Shown piece after piece: positions 24,873 through 33,477 of a stretch of 64,000 bases of DNA; the first letter of the stretch is position 1, and each line of letters opens with the position of its first letter. The translations under genes were made by a program, and so were the position numbers. The notes beneath the pieces are model-generated. The model saw only the letters and a list, made by a program, of their open reading frames with translations. It made no database searches and was not told where the DNA came from. The DNA comes from Candidatus Thermokryptus mobilis. Lineage in GTDB: Bacteria; Bacteroidota; Ignavibacteria; Kryptoniales; Kryptoniaceae. The stretch is from positions 1 through 64,000 of the forward strand of contig NZ_FAOO01000010.1 of the NCBI RefSeq assembly GCF_900070205.1, given 5' to 3'.

Positions 24873-26459
24873 ATGCTTGGTTTACTTTTTGCTTTTCTAT
24901 TTCAACTTTTCCAAATCAGCGAACTTCCGAAAACAAGAGCGGAGATTTCAAACTTCACAGAGACATCAACATATTCCGATGTAATCACTTTCATTGAAGG
25001 AATTTCTAAACAAAGCGAAATCATAAATTCAACCGTTTTCGGGAAAAGTTTTGAAGGCAGAGACCTTCCCCTTGTCGTTTTATCAAAGCCGAAGATTACC
25101 AGCCCGCAGGAAGCTCATTCAAGTGGTAAATTGATAGTTTTACTTCTCGGGAACATACACGCAGGCGAAGTTGAAGGAAAGGAGGCGATTCTTCACACCA
25201 TAAGAAAATTCCACAGCGATGAAAAATTCAAAAAACTTCTCAACGAACTCATCATCCTTGCAATCCCAATTTTAAATGCCGATGGAAATGAAAAGATAAG
25301 CACTGCGAATAGACCACATCAGAAAGGACCAATCGGAGGTGTCGGTATCAGAGAAAACTCCCAAGGGCTTGATTTGAACAGGGACTTCACGAAACTTGAA
25401 ACCCCGGAGATAACCTCTCTTGTGATGAATGTCTTCAACAAATGGAAGCCACATCTTTTGATTGACTGTCACACAACAAACGGTTCATATCACGGATATG
25501 TTTTGACCTATGCGACAAATTTAAATCCAAACGGCGACGAGAGGATAGCCTCATTTATCAGGGATGAACTTCTCCCAGAGGTCACTGAGAAGATGTTTAA
25601 AAAATATGGCTACAGGACATTCTTTTACGGAAATTTCATTGACCCGCTTGACCCTTCAAAAGGTTGGATCACATTTGACCACAGACCGAGGTTCGGGACC
25701 AATTACTTTGGTTTGATAAATCGCTTTTCAGTGTTAAGTGAAGCTTACGCATATGCCGATTTCAAGACAAGGATTGACGCCACGGAGAAATTCATAGAGG
25801 AAATTTTAATGTTCGCATCAAAAAACCGTAAAAAGATGCTGAAACTTATAAAACAAGTTGACAGCGAAACTTCAAGTGGGAAAATTGATTCGCTTGGGAT
25901 AAAATTTCAAATCGCGGGAAAACCAGCTGAAATTTGGGGATATAAAACAATTGAATACATTGACTCATTGACCGGGGAGAAGAAAAGAAAGGTTAGCGAC
26001 AAGATTGAACTCTTTAAAACAACAAACTTCGGCGAATTCAAAACCGTTAAAAAAAGAAGTGTGCCAGACGCATATGTTTTCCCAGGGAATTTTGAGGTCG
26101 TAGCGGAGAAATTAAAGCAGCACGGAATAAAGATAGAAAAAGTTAAAGGAAAGTTTAAAGCGAAGGCGGATGTTTTCATAGTTGATAGTTTGAAGCGATC
26201 CGAAAGAAAATTTCAAGGGCATAACGAAACGGAACTATTTGGTCGTTTTGAAGAAATGGAGGTTGAGATAGACAGCGGTTATTATTATGTTCAAACGCAA
26301 CAGGAAAAACTTGGTTTGATTTTCTATCTCCTTGAACCGGAAAGTGATGATGGTTTTGCAAATTGGAATTTTTTTGATGAGTTTTTAATTGCTGAATTAA
26401 AAGACAAAGGCAAGGCGATTTATCCGGTTTATAAAATCAAAAATAAATTGAGGAGGTAA
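24873..26459 (+). CDS. Secreted M14-family zinc carboxypeptidase
   Basis: A 528-residue metallopeptidase. The first 15 or so residues form a short hydrophobic signal-like segment. The M14 zinc site is visible as GNIHAGEVEGKEA (His and Glu) and the third ligand as LIDCHTTNGS; DLNRDFTK supplies the substrate-binding Asn-Arg pair. The catalytic domain ends near residue 310; the remaining 200 residues are of unknown beta-rich type. It probably trims peptides or peptidoglycan peptides in the periplasm. It is followed two bases later by the DUF1028 gene. Confidence 0.88.
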   Translation: MLGLLFAFLFQLFQISELPKTRAEISNFTETSTYSDVITFIEGISKQSEIINSTVFGKSFEGRDLPLVVLSKPKITSPQEAHSSGKLIVLLLGNIHAGEVEGKEAILHTIRKFHSDEKFKKLLNELIILAIPILNADGNEKISTANRPHQKGPIGGVGIRENSQGLDLNRDFTKLETPEITSLVMNVFNKWKPHLLIDCHTTNGSYHGYVLTYATNLNPNGDERIASFIRDELLPEVTEKMFKKYGYRTFFYGNFIDPLDPSKGWITFDHRPRFGTNYFGLINRFSVLSEAYAYADFKTRIDATEKFIEEILMFASKNRKKMLKLIKQVDSETSSGKIDSLGIKFQIAGKPAEIWGYKTIEYIDSLTGEKKRKVSDKIELFKTTNFGEFKTVKKRSVPDAYVFPGNFEVVAEKLKQHGIKIEKVKGKFKAKADVFIVDSLKRSERKFQGHNETELFGRFEEMEVEIDSGYYYVQTQQEKLGLIFYLLEPESDDGFANWNFFDEFLIAELKDKGKAIYPVYKIKNKLRR

Positions 26460-26461
26460 AA

Positions 26462-27478
26462 ATGAAAACAGTGGCGGTTTTTTCAATTGCAGTTATGATT
26501 TTGTTTCTGTTCAATTTTCCTTCAAACTTCGTTGAGCCAAAGATAAGTGCGACTTTTTCAATAGTTGCCTTTGACCCTGAGGCAAGGGAAGTTGGCGTTG
26601 CAGTACAGTCAAAATTCCCTAATGTCAGACCTATAGTCCCTTGGGCAAAGGCGGAAGTCGGAGCAATAGCAACTCAAAGTTTTGCAAATGTCAGCTACGG
26701 ACCAGTTGGACTTGCGCTACTTGAAAACGGTGCAACCGCTGAGCAAGCATTACAAATTTTGCTACAAAACGACCCAAAGAAAGAAATAAGACAAGTTGGA
26801 ATAGTTGATTTCAAGGGAAATTCTGCAAGTTGGACTGGAAATGAATGCTTTGATTGGGCTGGTGGAATAGTTGGTTATGGTGAGGGGAAAAAATACGGCG
26901 GAAAGGGTCAAATCATCACAGGAAGATATTACGCCGTTCAAGGGAATATACTTGTTGATCAAAGAACTGTTGAAGCGATGGCAAAAGCATTTGAAGAAAC
27001 AAAGGGAACATTGGCAGACAAACTCGTCTCGGCTCTCGTTGCAGGTGGGAAAGCCGGGGGCGATAGAAGAGGCGAACAATCAGCAGCTTTGCTTGTCGTC
27101 AAAAAGGGCGCTGGATATGATAGCACCATGGATAACTACATTGACATAAGCATCTACGATCATCCAAAGCCACTTGAAGAACTTCAACGACTTTACAATC
27201 TTCATAAACTTTACTTCTTCAAAAGCGATCCGAAGAACCTTGTAAAAATTGACGAAAAAATTTGTCGGGAACTTCAACAGATAATGAAAGACCGCGGATT
27301 TTACGATGGACCCGTCAACGGAATTTTTGATGCGAAAACCAAGAAAGCATTACAGGACTTCATGGGATGGGAAAATTATGATGTGAGGATAAGAGAGGAT
27401 GACTTGATTGATATTGAAGTTTTGCAGGACATAAGAAAAAATTATGAACAATGGAAAGCTAAATATGGCAAAAAATAA
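26462..27478 (+). CDS. Secreted DUF1028 protein with peptidoglycan-binding-like tail
   Basis: A 338-residue protein: signal peptide or anchor (about 1-22), then a DUF1028 domain (about 30-245; start ATFSIVAFDPEAREVGVAVQS, and GGDRRGEQSAALLVVKKG), related in fold to Ntn hydrolases. The C-terminal 75 residues contain a PG_binding_1-like motif, LQQIMKDRGFYDGPVNGIFD followed by KTKKALQDFMGWEN. The start has GAGGAGG upstream. Activity of DUF1028 is unknown; with the M14 gene next to it, a role in processing cell-wall or external peptides is plausible. Confidence 0.88.
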   Translation: MKTVAVFSIAVMILFLFNFPSNFVEPKISATFSIVAFDPEAREVGVAVQSKFPNVRPIVPWAKAEVGAIATQSFANVSYGPVGLALLENGATAEQALQILLQNDPKKEIRQVGIVDFKGNSASWTGNECFDWAGGIVGYGEGKKYGGKGQIITGRYYAVQGNILVDQRTVEAMAKAFEETKGTLADKLVSALVAGGKAGGDRRGEQSAALLVVKKGAGYDSTMDNYIDISIYDHPKPLEELQRLYNLHKLYFFKSDPKNLVKIDEKICRELQQIMKDRGFYDGPVNGIFDAKTKKALQDFMGWENYDVRIREDDLIDIEVLQDIRKNYEQWKAKYGKK

Positions 27479-28619
27479 AGCACTTGTAATCATAACTTTG
27501 CTCGGTCTTGTAAGTTTATTTGCTGATGTAACTTATGAAGGGGCTCGCGGTGTAACTGGACCATTTCTTTACACGCTTGGCGCTACAGCTGGGTTTGTCG
27601 GATTAGTCAGTGGTGTTGGAGAGTTGTTTGGCTATGGATTTCGCCTTGTAGCTGGATATGTCGCTGACAAAACAAGAAAATACTGGGCGATAACAATTTT
27701 GGGTTACTTCATAAACCTCGTCTCTGTGCCTTTGCTTGCCTTCGCTGGAAGATGGGAGATAGCTTCAATTTTAATTGTTGCAGAAAGATTTGGAAAAGCG
27801 ATAAGGACACCAGCAAGGGATACAATTTTGTCCTACGCTTCTTCAAAAATTGGCTTTGGAAAGGGATTCGGGCTTCACGAGGCGCTTGACCAAATTGGAG
27901 CAATCGCTGGACCCCTTATCGTTGCAGGTGCAATTTCAACAAGCAAAAGTTATTCAAATGCATTTCTCATACTTGGAATTCCAGCTGCTATCTCCCTAAT
28001 TTTCCTTTTAATCACCTCAGCAATTTATCCGAAACCGGAAAGATTTGAATCAGAAGATAATAAAACGCAAAATGCAAACCATTTCAGCAAAACCTTTTAC
28101 CTTTATCTTTTATTTAGCGCCTTTACTATCTGTGGCTTTCCACATTTTCAAATTCTATCTTTTCACCTCAAAAAAATACAACTTGTAAGCGACGAAGTCA
28201 TACCTCTTATGTTTGCCTTCGCCATGGGAGTTGATGCAATTGTAGCTTTGATAATCGGTCCGATTTTTGATCGTTTCAGATCAAATATCCTATTTCTAAT
28301 TCCGCTCGTTTCAGCTCCTATTTCCGTTTTCGCATTTGCATTTGACAAAATACTTCCCGTAATGTTCTCAATTTTTCTCTGGGGTTCAACAATGGGACTT
28401 CAAGAGACAATTATGAAATCGGCAATTGCGGATATAATCCATCCAGAAAAAAGAGCTAGAGCATTTGGAATTTTCCACGGATTATATGGATTTGCTTGGT
28501 TTGCTGGAAGTTTTGTGATGGGCTTGTTATACGAGGTCTCAATTTATCTACTTATAACATTCTCTCTCTTACTTCAAGCTCTCTCACTTATAACCTTTTT
28601 ACAGCTCAAGCGGACCTAA
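27465..28619 (+). CDS. MFS transporter
   Basis: A 384-residue inner-membrane transporter with about twelve hydrophobic helices and a central loop near residue 195-210. The first helices include LGLVSLFADVTYEGARGVTGP, typical of a small clade of uncharacterised bacterial MFS proteins. The start ATG at 27465 is used, since GGAAAG lies upstream; a frame extending to 27444 overlaps the previous gene more. It overlaps that gene by 14 bases and converges on the response-regulator gene with 14 shared bases. Substrate unknown. Confidence 0.9.
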   Translation: MAKNKALVIITLLGLVSLFADVTYEGARGVTGPFLYTLGATAGFVGLVSGVGELFGYGFRLVAGYVADKTRKYWAITILGYFINLVSVPLLAFAGRWEIASILIVAERFGKAIRTPARDTILSYASSKIGFGKGFGLHEALDQIGAIAGPLIVAGAISTSKSYSNAFLILGIPAAISLIFLLITSAIYPKPERFESEDNKTQNANHFSKTFYLYLLFSAFTICGFPHFQILSFHLKKIQLVSDEVIPLMFAFAMGVDAIVALIIGPIFDRFRSNILFLIPLVSAPISVFAFAFDKILPVMFSIFLWGSTMGLQETIMKSAIADIIHPEKRARAFGIFHGLYGFAWFAGSFVMGLLYEVSIYLLITFSLLLQALSLITFLQLKRT

Positions 28620-29670
28620 CCTGTATGATAAACTTATTTCCCGAGGTCAGCTCTGAGGGTTCAACTAGGACAAAACCGCCATGTAGTTCAATCAACATCT
28701 GGAAAACTTTTAAACCGAGAAGGTTATATGGGGGTGTGAACTCAAAATTTGAAAGTGCGTATGGATTGAACAAAATTTTTGCGAACTCAAGCGGGAGCTT
28801 AGGCGCCTCGTCACGAACCACGACAAATACAAATCTTCCATCCTTGCCAGACCTTATCGTTTGAGTTATTGATATTGCTCCACCTGAGGGCATTGCTTCC
28901 GAGACCAAATCAATGAAAATTTTAAATCCCACCCTCAATAAGTTATCATCCCCTTGAATTATCGCCTCCCTTGCTAGGTTAAGTTCAAACTTCACATTTT
29001 CGTATTTCCCCTTAACTTCCTCAATTAAATTTTTCAGCAATGCGCTCAAATCAACAATTCTCATATCCATTTTTTCAACGCCAGCAACTATATCGTTTAT
29101 AATGGTGTAATAATCCACGATCTCAAACCACTTTTTCAACTTCTTCAGGTCTTCTGAAATGCTAGCTTTAAATTCATAACTTATCCCCTCGCTCAATATC
29201 AAAATTTCCATCACTCCTTTAAGCGTTGAAAAAATCCTCTTTATCTCGTTTATAAAAAATTTCGCTGTGCCCGTTTGTGCTTTCTTCGCTTCAAGTTCAA
29301 GTATTTTCATCCTTAAAACTGACCTAACACGTGCGGTCAATTCAGCCAACTTTATCGGTTTGTAAAGATATTCAATCGCACCAAGGTTAAAACCGCGTTC
29401 AAGGTTTTCCTCATCAACATACTGCCCAGTAAGAATTATCACAGGTATATCTTTTGTTGAAGGGTTCTGTTTTAATTTAAATAAAGTTGTGAAGCCGTCC
29501 ATAACAGGCATACTTATATCAAGCAAAATCAAATCCGGCTTCTTTTCTTGCGCAAGTGTAAACCCAACAAGACCATTTTCGGCCAATATGACATCATAAC
29601 CTTCAAGTTCAAGTGCGTTTTTAAGGGTCTCCCTTAGCTCCTTTTCATCATCAACCACAAGTATCGTCAT
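28606..29670 (-). CDS. Response regulator fused to a degenerate kinase ATPase domain
   Basis: A 354-residue protein. The receiver domain (1-120) is intact: VDDEKE, phospho-Asp in LLDISMP, Thr in LTGQY and Lys in YKPIK. Residues about 135-205 look like a DHp helical pair, but the His box is replaced (FFINEIKRIFSTLKG). Residues about 215-354 look like a HATPase domain with lost motifs: the N-box Asn is absent (FIDLVSEAMPSGG), G1 reads RDEAPK instead of DxGxG, and G2 keeps only LLGLKVFQMLIELHGG. It should therefore receive phosphate but not bind ATP normally. It is the last of three genes and five bases after the pseudokinase gene. Confidence 0.82.
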   Translation of the reverse strand: MTILVVDDEKELRETLKNALELEGYDVILAENGLVGFTLAQEKKPDLILLDISMPVMDGFTTLFKLKQNPSTKDIPVIILTGQYVDEENLERGFNLGAIEYLYKPIKLAELTARVRSVLRMKILELEAKKAQTGTAKFFINEIKRIFSTLKGVMEILILSEGISYEFKASISEDLKKLKKWFEIVDYYTIINDIVAGVEKMDMRIVDLSALLKNLIEEVKGKYENVKFELNLAREAIIQGDDNLLRVGFKIFIDLVSEAMPSGGAISITQTIRSGKDGRFVFVVVRDEAPKLPLEFAKILFNPYALSNFEFTPPYNLLGLKVFQMLIELHGGFVLVEPSELTSGNKFIIQVRSA

Positions 29671-29674
29671 AAGA

Positions 29675-30223
29675 TTAAGCTTTTTCTGTTTTAACTTCGT
29701 TTGTTTCCTCTTTTATCTCTTCAATTACAAGCTTTTCTTCAAACTCCTTCACCTCCATCAAAAGACGCTCAATCCTCCTGCATCCTTGTTCAATTGCCCT
29801 GACATCTCTTATAGTTTCATTGTCGTAGGGGAAACGTCTCTCAATCCTTGCCGATGCGCTCATGATTATAGTCAGCGGATTATAAATCAAATCCCTGAGG
29901 GAAAATGTGAAATCTTTTACCATTTTCAACTTCGCTATTTGCGTTTCATATTGTCTGATCTGTTCAAGCCGAAGTTTTTCCTCGCGGTGTTGTTGCTCCT
30001 TCAAATTGATAAGCTTTACAAAAAGATAAGACAAACCCCATATCCACAGAAGTGAATCAAAATGTGTAAATATATCAGAAAAAGACACAAAACCTTCCCT
30101 GATTTTTCTAAAAAGATCAAGCGTTGTGAAAAGATAGTAAAGGTAAATTATCAAAGCAGAAAAAAGGGCGGGATGTTTCAAGACAAAGTCATCAACAAAC
30201 TCACGCCAAATTTTTCTTATCAT
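29675..30223 (-). CDS. Membrane protein with a DHp-like domain lacking the phosphoacceptor His
   Basis: A 182-residue protein from the ATG at 30221-30223, chosen because GGAGGT lies seven bases upstream. Two transmembrane helices (about 16-36 and 58-76) are followed by a coiled coil and a DHp-like hairpin. The usual H-E-x-x-N-P box reads RDLIYNPLTIIMS, with Asp at the His position; the helix then continues with IEQGCRRIERLLMEVKEFEE as in true DHp domains. There is no ATPase domain. It overlaps the upstream kinase gene by 23 bases. It could dimerise with that kinase or tether it; function unknown. Confidence 0.75.
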   Translation of the reverse strand: MIRKIWREFVDDFVLKHPALFSALIIYLYYLFTTLDLFRKIREGFVSFSDIFTHFDSLLWIWGLSYLFVKLINLKEQQHREEKLRLEQIRQYETQIAKLKMVKDFTFSLRDLIYNPLTIIMSASARIERRFPYDNETIRDVRAIEQGCRRIERLLMEVKEFEEKLVIEEIKEETNEVKTEKA

Positions 30224-31967
30224 TATGACTACCTCCATCTTTTGTTTGCTCTTCTGCAAGTGGAATTTTAAGTATAAAACTCGTTCCTTCGCCGACTCTC
30301 GTCTTTACATCAATTTGGATATTATATTTCTCAGCCAATCTTTTCACAGTAGCAAGTCCAATACCAGTGCCAACTGGCTCACTTGTATCACTACGGGTGT
30401 AAATCGTCGGCTTCGTCGTAAAGAACATATCCCAAATTTTGGGCAAAATATCGTCAGGTATACCTGTCCCAGTGTCGGTGATTTCAACTATCGCAAAACC
30501 GTTGTCCTTTTGCGTTTTAACGGTTAAGACCTTTCTCTCCGTGCGGTACATGGCATCTATTGCATTTTTAATTATATTTGTAAAAATTTGGGAAAAATCA
30601 CTGTAAAGCCCTTTTACATACAACGGCTCGTTACAAAAGTTAAAATTCTTGTCAATTTCATGCTTGAAAAATCTATGCGCCTGTAAAAATGTTAGCTCCT
30701 CTCTCAAAAGAAGATTAAGATCAAAAAGTTGAAAATCGGTGCGACTATCCATAATCGCTTTAAACTGGAGGTTATTTATTATGTCATTTATCCTCTGCGC
30801 TTGCTTCATAATAATATCAACAATGTTTGGTTCAACATTTTTCTTTTTTAAAATCTCCGCTGCAAAAATTATTCCTTGTAATGGATTTTTTATGTTATGA
30901 GCAACACCAGCGCTAAGTTCACCTATTTCAGCAAGCCGACTCGCAAGTTGAAGTTGAATCTCAAGCTTTCTTCTCTCGGTTATATCAAGTATAATGTTGA
31001 CGCTTCCTTTAAAAACTCCTTCTTCTCCAGCAAAAGGCGCTGAACTTACAATCACACTGTGGATATTACCTTCCATATCTTTAATTTCAATCTCATATGT
31101 AGAACACAAACCAGCTTCAATAGACTTTTCCTTTTCAAGGACAATCTCATGAAATCTATCCGGGATAAAATCAATAAATTTTCTGCCGATTAAATCATCA
31201 AAGCTTCTACACTTCATCAACTCGCCGAATCTATTGTTAATGTAAGTTATTTTAAGTTTAGTGTCAAGCAATACAAGTGCTTCATTCATAACATCAACTA
31301 CGGTGCGATAAAGCTTTTCTACTTGTATTGTCCTCACCATATACTTATCAAGGATTATAACAAGAATTGAAACGCCAAGTAATGTAAGCAGAACTTGTTC
31401 AAAGAATAAAGATAAACGCACAAATTCCGGTGAGATAGCACTAATGAAATTAGCCACAGTTGTAAGACCGAAAAGTATCAATGATAGCCCAAACAAACGA
31501 TATGAGGGCATTTTAGCAGTCCTCGCATGTAAGATAACTCTGACCCCAGCGATAAGGAAAAAGAGAAGGATAAAAAGAAGCGAAACTATATACCTCCATT
31601 TTTCACTAAAAATGAAATCACTTAACACCGATACAAATACCGCAAATGTTATCAGAGTGAGGAATTCACTTTTATGTTTAAATTTTTCACCCCATTTTAA
31701 ACCAAGCGCACCCCACAGAAAAACAACACCGGCTGAAATTGAAAAAACTTGTTTAAGAAAAATCAAACGAGGTATTATTTTGCTTTCAAAAACGAGGGTT
31801 AAAAAAACAGAAGCGATGAGAAGTAGATAAGCGATAACCCAAAAAAGCAGATATTTCTCTTTTTCTTTTTCCCTGAGGTAAGCATAAAGAATTATGCCAA
31901 GAATGACCAAATCAACTGTGAAACCCACTAACTCAATGAGGAAATTAACTTCTCCAAGTGAGTGCAC
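30201..31967 (-). CDS. Intact multi-pass membrane PAS histidine kinase
   Basis: A 588-residue sensor kinase. About seven hydrophobic helices (residues 5-215, 7TM-like sensor), a PAS domain (about 225-340, ALVLLDTKLKITYINNRFGE), then the DHp domain with phospho-His in GVAHNIKNPLQG and an ATPase domain with N-box NIIKNAIDAM, G1 DTGTGIP and G2 GTGIGLATVKRL. The GTG at 31965-31967 with GAGGTG upstream is chosen over an upstream TTG that adds 15 residues. First gene of the module with the two degenerate partners, and divergent from kdsA across 139 bases. Confidence 0.9.
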   Translation of the reverse strand: MHSLGEVNFLIELVGFTVDLVILGIILYAYLREKEKEKYLLFWVIAYLLLIASVFLTLVFESKIIPRLIFLKQVFSISAGVVFLWGALGLKWGEKFKHKSEFLTLITFAVFVSVLSDFIFSEKWRYIVSLLFILLFFLIAGVRVILHARTAKMPSYRLFGLSLILFGLTTVANFISAISPEFVRLSLFFEQVLLTLLGVSILVIILDKYMVRTIQVEKLYRTVVDVMNEALVLLDTKLKITYINNRFGELMKCRSFDDLIGRKFIDFIPDRFHEIVLEKEKSIEAGLCSTYEIEIKDMEGNIHSVIVSSAPFAGEEGVFKGSVNIILDITERRKLEIQLQLASRLAEIGELSAGVAHNIKNPLQGIIFAAEILKKKNVEPNIVDIIMKQAQRINDIINNLQFKAIMDSRTDFQLFDLNLLLREELTFLQAHRFFKHEIDKNFNFCNEPLYVKGLYSDFSQIFTNIIKNAIDAMYRTERKVLTVKTQKDNGFAIVEITDTGTGIPDDILPKIWDMFFTTKPTIYTRSDTSEPVGTGIGLATVKRLAEKYNIQIDVKTRVGEGTSFILKIPLAEEQTKDGGSHNDKKNLA

Positions 31968-32106
31968 TAGACACCTCACTTTTTTATAAATTTTAACATT
32001 TAAAATTAACAATTTTTAAGAATTAATCAAACCGAGGGCTTTCAAAGTGCTCATTTTGAATTAAATTGCTTGTTTTTTAATTTTGATAAAAAATGTGGTG
32101 ACTTTT

Positions 32107-32958
32107 ATGACGAAAATAGTTGAAGTTAAAGGGATAAAAATCGGCGGTGGAAATCCAATCGCTGTGATAGCCGGTCCGTGCGTCGTTGAAAATTATGAAA
32201 TCACATATCAAACGGCAAAAAGGGCAAAGGAGATAACAACTGAACTTGGGATGCCATTTATTTTCAAGTCAAGCTATAAAAAGGCAAACCGAACAAGTTT
32301 AAAGGGTTTTTCAACGATTGGGGAAAAGTTAGCCCTTGAAATTTTGGCGCAAATAAGAAAAGAACTTGATATCCCAGTTTTAACTGACATACACTCCGAA
32401 CCAGAGGCGGAAATGGCTGCTGAATATGTTGATGTCCTTCAAATACCTGCTTTCCTTTGCAGACAAACTGAACTTTTAATAGCTGCTGGAAGGACAGGAA
32501 AAGCTGTTAATATAAAAAAAGGTCAATTCATGGCTCCAGAAGATATGAAATACGCTGCTGAAAAGGTCGCCTCAACAGGAAATGAAAAAATTTTGCTTAC
32601 AGAAAGAGGAACCACATTTGGATATCACAATCTCGTCGTTGATATGCGTTCAATTCCAATAATGAGGTCAACTGGCTATCCAGTGGTAATAGATGCAACC
32701 CACTCTTTACAACTCCCAAGTGTTGGGGAAAAATCAGGAGGTAGACCGGAATTCATTTTCCATATAGCAAGGGCAGCTGTTGCTGTTGGTGTTGATGCAA
32801 TTTTCCTTGAAACACATCCTGAACCGTCAAAAGCATTGAGCGATTCAGCAAGTCAACTCAAATTGGACTTTTTATATGAACTCCTTTATCAGGTAAAACA
32901 GATTGATGAACTTGTGAAAAAGTTTGACGAATTCACAATAAATCAGGATGTGCGGTGA
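32107..32958 (+). CDS. kdsA: 3-deoxy-D-manno-octulosonate 8-phosphate synthase
   Basis: Condenses arabinose 5-phosphate and phosphoenolpyruvate to KDO 8-phosphate for lipopolysaccharide. The 283-residue protein shows GPCVVEN near the N-terminus, KSSYKKANRTS in the PEP site, and the VIDATHSLQLP segment. The Cys of the first motif is present, as in metal-dependent and independent forms alike. The ATG at 32107 has GGTGA five bases upstream. Its TGA overlaps the kdsC start (GTGA). Confidence 0.95.
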   Translation: MTKIVEVKGIKIGGGNPIAVIAGPCVVENYEITYQTAKRAKEITTELGMPFIFKSSYKKANRTSLKGFSTIGEKLALEILAQIRKELDIPVLTDIHSEPEAEMAAEYVDVLQIPAFLCRQTELLIAAGRTGKAVNIKKGQFMAPEDMKYAAEKVASTGNEKILLTERGTTFGYHNLVVDMRSIPIMRSTGYPVVIDATHSLQLPSVGEKSGGRPEFIFHIARAAVAVGVDAIFLETHPEPSKALSDSASQLKLDFLYELLYQVKQIDELVKKFDEFTINQDVR

Positions 32959-33461
32959 AAGTAAGAAAAAACGCACTTGAAAAAGCAAAGAAAGTTAAAA
33001 TGATTTTGCTTGATGTTGACGGTGTCCTAACAAATGGAAGCATAATTTATTCATCAAATTGTGGCGAGATTAAAGTCTTCAATGCTCAAGATGGCTACGG
33101 GATTGTCAGGGCGATTGAACTTGGATTGAAAGTTGGCATTATAACTGGGCGTGAATCTGAGATAATAAAAAGAAGAGCAAACGAACTTGGAATATCTGAT
33201 TTAATTCAAAATGCGATTGACAAGGTCAAACCGTTTGAAGAGCTATCAAAAAAATATGGACTTGACAAAGAAGAGTTTTGCTATGTTGGGGATGATATAC
33301 TTGACATCCCACTTTTAAAAAAGGTTGGATTCAGCGCAGCTCCTTCAAACGCAAGGACCGAGGTTAAAAGAATTGTTGACTATATCGCCTCATCTTCTGG
33401 AGGAAATGGCGCTGTAAGGGAAATAATTGACTTCATCCTGAAAGCGCAGAAAAAAATTTGA
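32955..33461 (+). CDS. kdsC: KDO 8-phosphate phosphatase
   Basis: HAD-family phosphatase (168 residues, C0 type without cap) that releases phosphate from KDO 8-phosphate. HAD motifs: DVDGVLTNG near residue 17, [16 protein letters not shown] and VGDDILDIP. Starts with GTG overlapping the kdsA stop by four bases, an evident two-gene unit. Confidence 0.93.
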   Translation: MKVRKNALEKAKKVKMILLDVDGVLTNGSIIYSSNCGEIKVFNAQDGYGIVRAIELGLKVGIITGRESEIIKRRANELGISDLIQNAIDKVKPFEELSKKYGLDKEEFCYVGDDILDIPLLKKVGFSAAPSNARTEVKRIVDYIASSSGGNGAVREIIDFILKAQKKI

Positions 33462-33477
33462 GTCCCTTAAATCTAAG

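Noticed and set aside
32056-32085. Possible Bacteroidota-type promoter (TTG, 19 bases, TAATTTTG) before kdsA
   Set aside because: The region is so AT-rich that such a match is expected by chance, and no second support was found.
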